Source: Diaphorobacter sp. HDW4A (GTDB taxonomy: Bacteria > Pseudomonadota > Gammaproteobacteria > Burkholderiales > Burkholderiaceae_C). Taken from it: a DNA stretch of 64,000 nt. The notes under the pieces are model-generated. The model searched no databases. It was not told the origin of the DNA and saw only the letters and a program-made list of their open reading frames with translations. The stretch spans positions 6,214,501 through 6,278,500 of the forward strand of contig NZ_CP049910.1 in assembly GCF_011305995.1 (NCBI RefSeq). The letters are read 5' to 3'. Of this stretch, positions 1-9,015 are shown piece by piece (position 1 is the stretch's first letter; each line of letters opens with the position of its first letter). Position numbers and translations under genes: made by a program.

Positions 1-12
1 GAAGATGCCTGA

Positions 13-132
13 AGCCTCAAGGACTTCCGGGATGCCGTCAAGGCAAGTTGGCAAATCGCGGATCAAAAATATCTCGAACACAATATAGTGCGGTGTCTTC
101 CTCCGGGCGCCCCGGTTAAGTTCAAGTAGTGC
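13..132 (+). other. Possible C-terminal tail or remnant of an upstream gene
   Basis: One forward frame reads 38 protein-like codons from 13 to 129 and stops at TAG 130-132, just before hsdM. The same frame has a TGA at 10-12, so it is either the end of a broken gene or chance. The reverse strand is also open from about 82 leftwards to the window edge, with possible GTG start. I cannot identify either reading. Confidence 0.2.
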
Positions 133-159
133 GCCTTGCAGGGGAAGTGCCCTTGCAAA

Positions 160-1647
160 ATGATCACTGGAACCATCAAACATCAAGTAGACCGCATCTG
201 GGACGCATTCTGGTCCGGCGGTATCTCTAACCCCATCGAAGTGATTGAGCAGCTCACCTATTTGCTGTTCATCAAGCGACTGGACGATCTTCAGACCCTT
301 AAGGAGAAAAAGGCTAACCGCATTGGTAAGCCTGTTGATAGCCCCATCTACCCCCCGGCACAGCGCCATCTGCGTTGGTCTGTGTTCAAGGACATGGGCG
401 ACGCATCGGCAATGTATGAAACCGTGGCGGACGAGGTTTTCCCGTTCATTCGCAACCTCGGCGGAGCAGGCGATGACTCCACCTACGCCAGGCACATGAA
501 GGATGCGCGCTTCACCATTCCCAACGCCGGTTTGCTGGCCAAGGTGGTGGATATGGTGAACGACATCCCCATGGACGACCGCGACACCAAGGGCGATCTG
601 TACGAATACATGCTCGGCAAGATCGCCACTGCCGGCCAGAACGGCCAGTTCCGTACGCCGCGCCATATCATCAAACTCATGGTGGACATGATGGCTCCCA
701 CGCCGTCTGACGCGATCTGCGACCCCGCATGCGGCACGGCGGGCTTTCTGGTAGCTGCTGCCGAGTATCTGCAAGATCACCACGCGCAGGCCATCCACAA
801 AGACGCCAAATCAACGCGGCGCTTCAACGAAGAGACCTTCTTCGGCTTCGATTTCGACAGCACCATGCTGCGCATCGGGTCCATGAACATGCTGCTGCAC
901 GGCGTGGAAAACCCGCGCATAGAAAACCGCGATTCGCTTAGCGAAGGGCACTCCGGTGTGTCCGAAGAGTTCAGCCTGATTCTGGCGAACCCACCGTTTG
1001 CGGGTAGTCTCGACGACGAGAGTGTGGCCAGCGACTTGCAGGCCATTGTTAAGACCAGGAAGACCGAGCTGCTGTTCGTTGCGCTATTCCTGCGCTTGAT
1101 GAAGAACGGCGGACGCGCTGCGGTTATCGTGCCGGATGGCGTGCTCTTTGGCTCCAGCAAGGCCCACAAGGCGCTGCGCCAGATGCTGGTGGAAGAGCAC
1201 AAACTCGATGGCATCGTCTCCATGCCGTCCGGCGTGTTCAAGCCGTATGCGGGTGTTTCGACCGCGATTCTGCTGTTCACCAAGACCAGCAGCGGCGGCA
1301 CGGATGGTGTCTGGTTCTACGACATGCAGGCTGATGGCTTCAGTCTGGACGACAAGCGCAATGTGCTGCCTGACGGACATGACAACAACAATCTGCCGGA
1401 TGTGCTGGCGCGCTGGGCTGAGCGCAATGGTTCAGAGAAGCAACGTGCGCGTATTGATCAAAGCTTTGTGGTGCCCAAGGCGGATATCGCGGCGAATGGG
1501 TATGACCTGTCGATCAATCGCTATAAGGAAGTGGTGCACGCAGCGGTGGAGTATGAATCGCCGCAGAAGATATTGGCGGATTTGAAGGTGCTGGAGAAGG
1601 AGATTTTGGCGGGGGTGGAGGAGCTTGAGGGGATGCTCAGTGCCTAA
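160..1647 (+). CDS. hsdM: Type I restriction-modification system, DNA methyltransferase subunit M
   Basis: HsdM (495 aa) is the N6-adenine methyltransferase of a type I R-M complex; with HsdS it methylates host DNA, and with HsdR it cuts unmodified DNA. The SAM-binding motif DPACGTAGFL lies near residues 188-197 and the catalytic NPPF motif at 277-280. The N-terminal part (KHQVDRIWDAFW, then LFIKRLDD) is the typical HsdM helical domain. I start at ATG 160, preceded by AGGGGAAG; a TTG at 136 is also in frame but would add only eight unusual residues. The end overlaps hsdS by eight bases, which fits translational coupling. The family assignment is firm; the recognition sequence cannot be read from here. 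Confidence 0.95.
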   Translation: MITGTIKHQVDRIWDAFWSGGISNPIEVIEQLTYLLFIKRLDDLQTLKEKKANRIGKPVDSPIYPPAQRHLRWSVFKDMGDASAMYETVADEVFPFIRNLGGAGDDSTYARHMKDARFTIPNAGLLAKVVDMVNDIPMDDRDTKGDLYEYMLGKIATAGQNGQFRTPRHIIKLMVDMMAPTPSDAICDPACGTAGFLVAAAEYLQDHHAQAIHKDAKSTRRFNEETFFGFDFDSTMLRIGSMNMLLHGVENPRIENRDSLSEGHSGVSEEFSLILANPPFAGSLDDESVASDLQAIVKTRKTELLFVALFLRLMKNGGRAAVIVPDGVLFGSSKAHKALRQMLVEEHKLDGIVSMPSGVFKPYAGVSTAILLFTKTSSGGTDGVWFYDMQADGFSLDDKRNVLPDGHDNNNLPDVLARWAERNGSEKQRARIDQSFVVPKADIAANGYDLSINRYKEVVHAAVEYESPQKILADLKVLEKEILAGVEELEGMLSA

Positions 1648-2821
1648 ACTTGTCGATTGCGCGCTGATTAATCCAAAGTTCGATAAAGCTTTGGCAAGCA
1701 AAGGAGAGCTTGCAAGTTTTGTCCCTATGGCGGCTGTTTCGGCGGAAACGGGTTCCATCGTTGAGCATGAGGTCAGAGAAATAGACGGTTTGTTGAAAGG
1801 ATTCACACCTTTCCAGCCCGAAGATGTTTTGGTTGCAAAGATCACGCCTTGCTTTGAGAACGGCAAAATTGCGCATGCCAATATTGAGCGCCGGTTTGGC
1901 TTCGGCTCTACGGAGTTTCATGTGGTGCGCGCCGACACCCAGAAACTGGATGAACGATATCTTTTTCACTTCCTGCGACAGCCACGAATCCGTGTCGAGG
2001 GAGAAAAGAGAATGACAGGTAGTGGTGGCCAGCGACGGGTTCCGAAGGCTTATCTGGAGCAACTGGACATACCTCTGCCTACACTTTCCGATCAACGCCG
2101 CATCGCCGACGTTCTGGACAAGGCTGACGCTCTGCGTGCCAAGCGCCGCGAAGCCATCGCCAAGCTTGATCAACTGCTGCATGCGGTGTTTTTGGAGATG
2201 TTTGGGGATCCGGTTTTCAATCCCAAGAAATGGCCCGTTGTACGTGTGGGTGACCAGTTCTCAGATTTTGTTGGCGGTAAGAATATGGAGTGCCCAGACA
2301 CAAGCGCATCCCCATACCGCATTCTGAAAGTTAGCGCCGTAACAAAGACTGTTTACGCGCCGAATGAAAGTAAAGCAGCACCTGAGCACTACGAGCCATC
2401 TCAAAATGCCATTGTTCGTAAGGGTGACCTGCTATTCAGCCGCGCAAATACAAGTGAGCTGGTCGCTGCTACTGCTTATGTTTGGGATACGCCCGCGAAT
2501 ATGGTCTTGCCCGACAAAATCTGGCGAATGGTTAAGACTGATGAGGCTATCGTTGAGGATTTATTCGCGTGGGAGCTTTTTAAGAACCGATCCTTTAGGT
2601 CTGAGTTGACAAAGAGATCAAGTGGAACGAGCGGATCCATGAAAAATATTGCAAAAGGGAAATTGGTTGAAGTCCTGATGCCATTGCCGCCAAAGGAGCT
2701 TCAAAATCGATTTGCAAAATTTAGCGAGTCGTTGCACCGCCAGAAACATGGTCTGATAGAACAGTTTGCAAAACTTGAAATAGCAAATACGAGCTTGGCG
2801 TTGAAATTCTTTGGCAATTGA
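1640..2821 (+). CDS. hsdS: Type I restriction-modification system, specificity subunit S
   Basis: HsdS (393 aa) chooses the DNA target for methylation and cleavage. It has two target-recognition regions, about residues 1-150 and 200-340. They are separated by a conserved helical spacer around 150-190, where ADVLDKADALRAKRREAI is diagnostic of the family. A second, weaker helical segment lies at the C-terminus. The start chosen is GTG 1640, inside the end of hsdM and six bases after GAGGGGA; a TTG at 1625 is less likely. Length is normal for the family. As usual for hsdS, the recognition halves use less GC-rich codons than hsdM, a common sign of exchange of specificity domains between strains. 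Confidence 0.93.
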   Translation: MPKLVDCALINPKFDKALASKGELASFVPMAAVSAETGSIVEHEVREIDGLLKGFTPFQPEDVLVAKITPCFENGKIAHANIERRFGFGSTEFHVVRADTQKLDERYLFHFLRQPRIRVEGEKRMTGSGGQRRVPKAYLEQLDIPLPTLSDQRRIADVLDKADALRAKRREAIAKLDQLLHAVFLEMFGDPVFNPKKWPVVRVGDQFSDFVGGKNMECPDTSASPYRILKVSAVTKTVYAPNESKAAPEHYEPSQNAIVRKGDLLFSRANTSELVAATAYVWDTPANMVLPDKIWRMVKTDEAIVEDLFAWELFKNRSFRSELTKRSSGTSGSMKNIAKGKLVEVLMPLPPKELQNRFAKFSESLHRQKHGLIEQFAKLEIANTSLALKFFGN

Positions 2822-2836
2822 GGGTCACCACAAACC

Positions 2837-5800
2837 ATGTCCAACTTCCAATTCCTCCACCCCGAATTCCGAGCCCTTCTAGAGCCCGCTGTCGGGGCGG
2901 AACAATTGGTTCGGTTGGACCCGCGCGCTGCCGTCATGCGCGCCCGGCACGCGCTGGAACGCGTCGTGCTCTGGCTCTACGACAACGACAACAGCCTGTG
3001 CATGCCCTACGACAAGGGCCTCAATACGCTGCTGACCCAGCCTGATTTTGCTCGGCTCGTACCTCCGCATGTTTTCGACAAGATGCGGCTGATTCAGCGG
3101 CAAGGCAATCAGGCGGTGCATTCGGGTTATGTGATCAATTCGCCCGAGGCCATCGGCATGGTACGCGAGCTGTTTCATGTGCTGTATTGGCTTGCGCGTA
3201 CCTACACGCGCATGTCGGACCCCAAGCAGATGGTGGCGGTGTGGAATGAGCGCAAGTTGCCCGTGCTGCTCAATGCCGACGAGGCGGTGCAGTTCACCCG
3301 CGAAGAACTCAAGCGGCAAGACGAGAAATTCCAGACCCAGTTCGCCGCACGCGCCAAGGAACTAGAAGCGCGTGAAGAGCAACTGAACGCCCAAGCCACC
3401 ACATTGGCCGAGCGCGAAGCGGCGTTGGCGCGCATCGACGCAGAACTGGCTGAACGCCGTGCCGAACTGGCGCGCGCCAAGGCCGCTGCCATCGCCGTGC
3501 CCGATACGCACGACTACAACGAGACCGATACGCGCCACCAGTTCATCGACATACTGCTGCGCGAAGCGGGTTGGGATGCGAGCGTGAACATGGGTGTGGA
3601 AGTGGTGGTGCCCGGCATGCCCAATACGCAGGGCGAAGGCGCTGCGGACTATGTGCTTTGGGCGGCAGACGGCAAGCCTGCGGCGGTGGTGGAGGCCAAG
3701 CGCACGTTCAAAGACCCGGAGATTGGCCGCCAGCAAGCCAAGTTGTACGCTGACGGACTGGAGGCCAAGTACGGCCAGCGTCCGCTGATCTACTACACCA
3801 ACGGGCATCGCACTTTCTTCTGGGACGACACCAGCGCGCCTCCGCGCGAAGCGCAGGGCTTTCATACACGCGATGAGCTGGCGCTGATCATCGAGCGCCG
3901 CTCGCTCAGGCAAGACCCGCGCGCGCTGGCGATTAATAACGACATCGTCGAGCGCCCGTATCAGCACCGTGCCATTCGCGCCATGCTGGAGGCCATGCAG
4001 CAAGGCCGTCGCCGTGGCTTGTTGACCATGGCGACCGGCACCGGTAAGACGCGCATGGCTGTGGCGCTGGTAGATGTGTTGATGCGCGCCAATCTGGTCA
4101 AGCGCGTACTGTTTCTGGCGGATCGCAAGGAGCTGGTGCGACAGGCTGCAGGCGCGTTCAAGACTTTTTTGGCAGACAGCAGCCCGGTCAATCTGCTGCT
4201 GGACAAGCACGGCCAAGGCCGTGTGTTCGTATCGACTTACCCGACGATGATGGGCTTGATCGATGAGTTGGCGGGCGATCAGGGCCGCGAGCGCCGAAGA
4301 TACGGCGTGGGCTTTTTCGATCTGGTGATCGTAGACGAGGCGCACCGCAGCGTGTATCAAAAGTACGGCGCGATCTTCCGCTACTTCGACAGCTATCTGG
4401 TGGGCCTCACGGCTACGCCGCGCGATGAGGTGGATCGCGATACCTATCACCTGTTCGGCCTGGAAACCGGCGTGCCGACGGACGCCTACGGGCTGGACGA
4501 AGCCGTGGCGGGCGGCTATCTGGTGCCGCCCAAGGCGTATGACGTACCGCTCAAGTTCGTGCGTGAGGGCATCAAGTACGACGAGCTTTCTGACGAAGAA
4601 AAAGAGCGCTGGGAGAGCACCGAATGGGGCGACCGTGCGGACGACGATGGTGACGCGCCGGACGAGATTTCGGCCAGCGAGATCAACAAGCAGCTGTTCA
4701 ACGAAAGCACCGTGGATTTGATGCTCAAGCACCTGATGGAGAACGGCCTTAAGGTGGATGGCGGCGACAAGCTGGGCAAGACCATCATCTTTGCCGTGAA
4801 CCAGAAGCATGCAGACTTCATCGCGCAGCGCTTTGATCATCACTATCCGCGACTCAAAGGCGACTTTGCGCGCGTGATCACGCATGCGGTGACCTACGCG
4901 CACACGCTGATCGACGATTTCAAGAGCCCGGAAAAGACGCCGCAGATCGCGATTTCCGTGGATATGCTGGACACGGGTATCGACGTGCCCGAAGTGTTGA
5001 ATCTGGTGTACTTCAAAGCCGTGCGATCGAAGGTGAAGTTCCTGCAGATGATTGGTCGCGGCACGCGGCTGTGCAAGGATTTGTTCGGGCCAGGGCAGGA
5101 CAAATCGGAATTTGCGATCTTCGATTACTGCGGCAATTTCGAGTACTTCAATGAGCACCCGGATGGCAGCAAATCGAGCGTGGCGGAGCCCCTCGGCAAG
5201 CGTTTGTTCAAGTCGCGCATCGATTTGCTGGTGCTGCTCAATGAGCGCAACACCGAATTGATGGTTGCAGAGCCGCGAGTGAAGTACGGAGATATCGACG
5301 AACCGCAAAGCGACGCTGAAGTGAAGTTCGATCTGCTCAAGCAATTGCATGGCGAAGTTGCGGCGATGAATCAGGATAATTTCATCGTCCGCACGGAGTT
5401 GGAGCATGTCACCCGGTTTGCAGATGCCAAGGCGTGGGTGCAGATGTCACATTCCGCGTTTGCCGATCTGCGCAACCATGTGGCTGGCCTGCCGTCGGAG
5501 CAAGAGGGCGAGCACATCACCGCGCGTCTCTTCGATCTGCTGTGCGTGAATCTGCAACTGGCACTGATCCGTCAAACCAGCGATTGGCCCAAGCTGCAAA
5601 TTCGTGTGATGGAAATCGCGGCCGATCTGGAGACCATGCAAGCGGTTCCTTCAATCAAGAACGAGTTGCCCTTGATTCAGGATGTGCAGAGCGAGGAATA
5701 CTGGAAAGACATCACCCTGCCCATGCTGGAGCGCATGCGGTGCCGGCTGCGTGGTCTGGTGAAGTTCATTGAGCGCAAATCCATCGACGTGGTCTATACC

Positions 5801-6331
5801 GTGTTGCAAGATGAGATGGGCGAGACAACGCCCGTGGAGCTCAAGGAGTACAGCACGGGTATCAATCTCGCGCAGTACCGCCGGAAGGTGGAGGCCTTTA
5901 TCCGTGCCAACGAGAACCATTTGGCTATTGCCAAACTCAAACATGCACGACCGCTTACCTCGACAGATTTGCAGCAACTAGAGCTGTTTTTCTTTAGCGC
6001 CCCCGAAGTGGGTGGTAGAGAGCGCTTCACCGAAACTTATGGGGAACAGTCGCTGCCTCGGTTCATTCGCTCGCTCGTGGGGCTGGACCGAGTTTCTGCG
6101 ATGGATGCGTTTGCTCGCTTCCTTGATGGCTCGCGCTATAGCAGCCAGCAGATTCGGTTTGTGGAAATGATCATCGATCGGCTGACCGCTAGTGGCGAGA
6201 TGGAGCCGGGGCAGCTATACGAACCGCCTTTTACCGCGATTCATCAGCATGGTTTGGACGGAGCCTTCGGCGATGCTGATGCGAATGCGGTGGTCGAGAT
6301 CGTAAATGAGTTAAATCGACTGGCGGCCTGA
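2837..6331 (+). CDS. hsdR: Type I restriction-modification system, restriction and translocase subunit R
   Basis: HsdR (1164 aa) is the ATP-driven translocase and nuclease of the complex. In order it shows a DUF4145-like N-terminal region (residues 1-120), a coiled-coil stretch rich in Glu, Ala and Arg (about 150-220), and an HSDR_N nuclease domain with the VVEAKRTF core near 286. Superfamily 2 helicase motifs follow: Walker A MATGTGKT near 396, DEAH near 499, and IGRGTRL near 739. A long EcoEI-type C-terminal domain completes it. The start ATG 2837 lies 15 bases after hsdS, so M, S and R form one operon. The frame is intact and all core motifs are present, so the enzyme is probably active. 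Confidence 0.94.
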   Translation: MSNFQFLHPEFRALLEPAVGAEQLVRLDPRAAVMRARHALERVVLWLYDNDNSLCMPYDKGLNTLLTQPDFARLVPPHVFDKMRLIQRQGNQAVHSGYVINSPEAIGMVRELFHVLYWLARTYTRMSDPKQMVAVWNERKLPVLLNADEAVQFTREELKRQDEKFQTQFAARAKELEAREEQLNAQATTLAEREAALARIDAELAERRAELARAKAAAIAVPDTHDYNETDTRHQFIDILLREAGWDASVNMGVEVVVPGMPNTQGEGAADYVLWAADGKPAAVVEAKRTFKDPEIGRQQAKLYADGLEAKYGQRPLIYYTNGHRTFFWDDTSAPPREAQGFHTRDELALIIERRSLRQDPRALAINNDIVERPYQHRAIRAMLEAMQQGRRRGLLTMATGTGKTRMAVALVDVLMRANLVKRVLFLADRKELVRQAAGAFKTFLADSSPVNLLLDKHGQGRVFVSTYPTMMGLIDELAGDQGRERRRYGVGFFDLVIVDEAHRSVYQKYGAIFRYFDSYLVGLTATPRDEVDRDTYHLFGLETGVPTDAYGLDEAVAGGYLVPPKAYDVPLKFVREGIKYDELSDEEKERWESTEWGDRADDDGDAPDEISASEINKQLFNESTVDLMLKHLMENGLKVDGGDKLGKTIIFAVNQKHADFIAQRFDHHYPRLKGDFARVITHAVTYAHTLIDDFKSPEKTPQIAISVDMLDTGIDVPEVLNLVYFKAVRSKVKFLQMIGRGTRLCKDLFGPGQDKSEFAIFDYCGNFEYFNEHPDGSKSSVAEPLGKRLFKSRIDLLVLLNERNTELMVAEPRVKYGDIDEPQSDAEVKFDLLKQLHGEVAAMNQDNFIVRTELEHVTRFADAKAWVQMSHSAFADLRNHVAGLPSEQEGEHITARLFDLLCVNLQLALIRQTSDWPKLQIRVMEIAADLETMQAVPSIKNELPLIQDVQSEEYWKDITLPMLERMRCRLRGLVKFIERKSIDVVYTVLQDEMGETTPVELKEYSTGINLAQYRRKVEAFIRANENHLAIAKLKHARPLTSTDLQQLELFFFSAPEVGGRERFTETYGEQSLPRFIRSLVGLDRVSAMDAFARFLDGSRYSSQQIRFVEMIIDRLTASGEMEPGQLYEPPFTAIHQHGLDGAFGDADANAVVEIVNELNRLAA

Positions 6332-6343
6332 CAGGGCGTCAGT

Positions 6344-7030
6344 TCAGATTGTTTCGGTCGCTTCTATGCGAGCCAAGAGCCGCTGCACCTGTCCAAGTCG
6401 CCAATTGCCGCCCGCAGGTGCCTTGACGCCAGCCGTGTTCAGTTCAGCGACCATCGCCCTCTGGGTGAGGTGTCGAGCCTTGAAACCTGCAACCAGCCCT
6501 GATAGGCGGGCGGCGAAGGCATCAGCCACTTTCTGACGCTCCCGGGTGTGCTGGCGCAGATTTTGAGGCCCACTTGCACCCAACACTACGCCGCGTGCCT
6601 TGGCAGCCACTAGCGCCGCCCGGGTGCGTTCGCTGATCTGGTCACGCTCCCATTCGCTCATCACGGCGTGCATCTGGATCATGACCTTGTTGGCATGCGG
6701 CATGTCTGCGGCGACGAAGTCCACCCCGGTTTCAATCAGACCCGACACGAAGTGCACGTTGCGGGCAAGACGATCCAGCTTGGCGATGAGTAGGGTTGCG
6801 CCAGTCTTGCGGCAACGCTCTAGTGCCATGCGCAGTTGTGGGCGTTTGTCGAGTGCGTTGCTACCCTTTCCTGTCTCGACCTCAACAAACTCCTCTGTGA
6901 CTGTTCTGGCGCTTTCTGAGAGGTGAGCCATCACACAGGCCCGCTGGGCGTCCAGACCCAGCCCAGATGCTCCTTGCCGCTGGGTGCTCACGCGGTAGTA
7001 GGCGATGAACTTCTGGGACTGCTGAGACAT
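6344..7030 (-). CDS. Serine recombinase, resolvase/invertase family
   Basis: This 228-aa protein has the resolvase catalytic domain: the nucleophile is Ser15 in YYRVSTQRQ. LDRLARN and the helix around MIQMHAVMSEWERDQISERT follow, and a short C-terminal helix-turn-helix region includes LTQRAMVAELNTAGVKAP. Such enzymes act as resolvases, invertases or small-element integrases. It converges on hsdR with a 12-base gap, so the two genes probably use the same short region for termination. An inverted repeat upstream (7060-7073) may be its binding site. No transposase partner is visible, so it may serve the island or control inversion at a site outside the window. Confidence 0.88.
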   Translation of the reverse strand: MSQQSQKFIAYYRVSTQRQGASGLGLDAQRACVMAHLSESARTVTEEFVEVETGKGSNALDKRPQLRMALERCRKTGATLLIAKLDRLARNVHFVSGLIETGVDFVAADMPHANKVMIQMHAVMSEWERDQISERTRAALVAAKARGVVLGASGPQNLRQHTRERQKVADAFAARLSGLVAGFKARHLTQRAMVAELNTAGVKAPAGGNWRLGQVQRLLARIEATETI

Positions 7031-7059
7031 GGGTGACCTCCGGGTACTGACTACATGAA

Positions 7060-7073
7060 AGGACGTTCGTCCT
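7060..7073. promoter_or_regulatory. Inverted repeat upstream of the serine recombinase
   Basis: AGGACG and CGTCCT form six-base arms around a TT spacer, 30 bases before the recombinase start. It may be an operator or part of a resolution site. No second copy was noticed nearby. Confidence 0.3.
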
Positions 7074-7282
7074 GTGTGTATCCGAAGCCTATCGGACCGC
7101 CTGCGCGGCGTGAAGGAGGTTCCTTAGCCGATGTGGAAAGTTATCGAATTGTTGGAATGTCGAGGATGCGTCTCCCTATAGTGAATTTGCGGTCGGACTG
7201 ATCTTCAGTAGATGGCCAGCCGCAGGAACCGGGGCGGTTTGTCGGTCTCGGGGTGTTTGGACTTACGTGATGGGAAATTGAA

Positions 7283-8371
7283 ATGGACGCGGAAACTACA
7301 AGCAACATTCTGAGGTATCAAGAGGTAGGGTCGAATTGCATGGACCCACCACTCGATTTGAGGGAGTGGCCTGACAGGGATTCGGGGCTGGAGGCATTGC
7401 TTGAAGAGCTGGCGTCAACTGAAGAACCTGCACCCTCACCGGTGAGTGAGGTGAATAAGCCAGTCGCAGTTGTTTCGGTCATAGACAGCCGAATGTCGCC
7501 TGTGTCGCGTTCGTCTTCGGTTGGAACTTCCGGTGGCAAGGACAATCCTCGTGCGGTGCATGTACCAACGGTAGCTAGCGAGCCGGGATGCGTACTCGCA
7601 AGGTGTTCCGTTGATCAGTTTCCGTTGTGTGGTCTTGTTGATGGCTTATCCGCCGATGAAGACGCGCTGGGGATGTTGAAAAGCCTGTGCGGGCAAATTC
7701 GTGCTGGAATCGACTACAGGAAAATTCGTCTGGAAATATGCATTCAGTCCATTCGCTTGAACTTGGCTGGAACAATTGCTCCTGCTTTCCGTCCTGCGGT
7801 AAAGGGCGCGGGGGACTTCAACGATCCGATACATCGGCTTATTCATAGGGATCGTCAAGTCGTTGATCTTCACTGGTGCTACTCACGACGTATGGAGTTC
7901 TCGCCTACTGAGATCCAGTACACCGCACTGTTTGAAGATTGCGAAAGTTTTGATTTTCAAAGCGCGTGGGAGCTGTCCGGAAAGAAATGGTCCAAGGACT
8001 TCCGGGCCACGGAGGCGCTGTGTCTCACCCCATTTCAACAATGCCAGTTGGTGGTGCTGCGATCCGAAGAGTTGGTAAAGCGGGAGAAAGCACTTGACGA
8101 AGGTCGGCGGGGCCGTGGTGGGGCGGGTCACAGCAAGCGATCAATTGCAAAGCGCGTCATTGCCGAATGGGCGGAGTCAAATCGCCGCATAGCACCCCAT
8201 CGGCGAGATTACGAACTTCTGTGGCTCGCTCGTGAACTTCTTGCCTCGGCAGCGACCATGAAGTCGATTGCGCAGCTTCATGCGCTCATGTGCGGGGGTG
8301 ATCCACTTGACCCCAAGACGGTTAGCGACAAGATGAAAAAGCTAGATCGGTGCCTTGCAGGGCTGTCATAA
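7283..8371 (+). CDS. Hypothetical protein of the island
   Basis: This 362-aa protein belongs to no family I recognise. Residues 1-115 are Ser/Pro/Glu-rich and look disordered. Residues 120-260 look folded, with regular hydrophobic spacing. Near 270-290 is a very basic, Gly-rich segment (EGRRGRGGAGHSKRSIAKR) that could contact nucleic acid. The C-terminal 70 residues are helical and end in a Lys-rich helix. There is no signal peptide or membrane segment. The gene is divergent from the recombinase (252-base gap) and followed by about 200 bases without a good frame. Codon use is less GC-biased than in the core genes, in line with transfer. Start ATG 7283 follows GGGAAA. Confidence 0.7.
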   Translation: MDAETTSNILRYQEVGSNCMDPPLDLREWPDRDSGLEALLEELASTEEPAPSPVSEVNKPVAVVSVIDSRMSPVSRSSSVGTSGGKDNPRAVHVPTVASEPGCVLARCSVDQFPLCGLVDGLSADEDALGMLKSLCGQIRAGIDYRKIRLEICIQSIRLNLAGTIAPAFRPAVKGAGDFNDPIHRLIHRDRQVVDLHWCYSRRMEFSPTEIQYTALFEDCESFDFQSAWELSGKKWSKDFRATEALCLTPFQQCQLVVLRSEELVKREKALDEGRRGRGGAGHSKRSIAKRVIAEWAESNRRIAPHRRDYELLWLARELLASAATMKSIAQLHALMCGGDPLDPKTVSDKMKKLDRCLAGLS

Positions 8372-8574
8372 GTCTACGAGGTGCTTGGTCGTCGGGGTGA
8401 TATACGGGGAGCTCCGGGGGAGGTTAGCCATGGAGACGTTCAGTATCTATGCGGCTTCCGGGGCAACTCTCCATGCCCAAAATCTCCATAGAGAAGAGAA
8501 CAGAGAACGAAAGCTGTAGATTGAAATTCAAATGGTGAAATATGAAAACTGAAGAAGATAAAAGAGGGACGCCG

Positions 8575-8988
8575 TCAAATCGATAACCTTTCAATTCCCA
8601 TCCTAATTTTCATAATGGTGGAGCTCCGGAGTGATTCCAAATTCGGGTGCCTCTCATCAGGTATTGAGTCGTCCGGAAGCCGTTCAGTTCGACGCAGCCA
8701 ATTCGGCAACCTTGCACCCCCTATCTGGATCGACCCGGGAGTGAAGGCCTCGATGCCGTTTTTTTCCAAGTTGCCAACGGCTCTATAAGAAATCCTGACT
8801 TCTGACACGCATCCCGGGTGTTTAAAAACCAGCTTGCTCCTATAGGGGTAGATAAACGCAAGATTTGCGCAATCCCGGGCGTTCGTTGTCTCTGGGGCGC
8901 AAGTTTTCAGGTAGCGTGTTCTCCCTCTGTGAAAGTCAATATTTATTCGGTATGACGTCAAGGAAAAAGCGTCATTTTTGAACCTCAC
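8575..8988 (-). CDS. Possible small hypothetical protein downstream of the integrase
   Basis: A 137-codon frame starts at GTG 8988, 17 bases inside the end of the integrase gene, and runs to 8575 on the same strand. The translation is Arg-rich with ordinary-looking hydrophobic spacing, but resembles no family I know. There is no clear ribosome binding site apart from the overlap. The DNA is comparatively AT-rich and contains several CCCGGG sites, so this may equally be the non-coding end of the element with attachment or integrase-binding sites. Treat as uncertain. Confidence 0.3.
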   Translation of the reverse strand: MRFKNDAFSLTSYRINIDFHRGRTRYLKTCAPETTNARDCANLAFIYPYRSKLVFKHPGCVSEVRISYRAVGNLEKNGIEAFTPGSIQIGGARLPNWLRRTERLPDDSIPDERHPNLESLRSSTIMKIRMGIERLSI

Positions 8989-9015
8989 ACGCAATGCCAG
9001 TGGCGATCCCGGGTG
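8733..9015. repeat. Cluster of short ATCCCGGG-type repeats next to the integrase gene
   Basis: ATCCCGGGTG occurs at 8811-8820 and 9006-9015, ATCCCGGGCG at 8872-8881, and an inverted TCCCGGGT at 8733-8740. A further inverted ATCCCGGG lies at 9232-9239 inside the integrase gene. Short repeats beside an integrase can be arm-type binding sites; this role is inference. Confidence 0.3.

Noticed and set aside
3362..5407. 681-codon open frame on the minus strand inside hsdR
   Set aside because: It is fully antisense to a clear HsdR, its translation is His/Arg/Leu-rich without domains, and long shadow frames are common in GC-rich genes.
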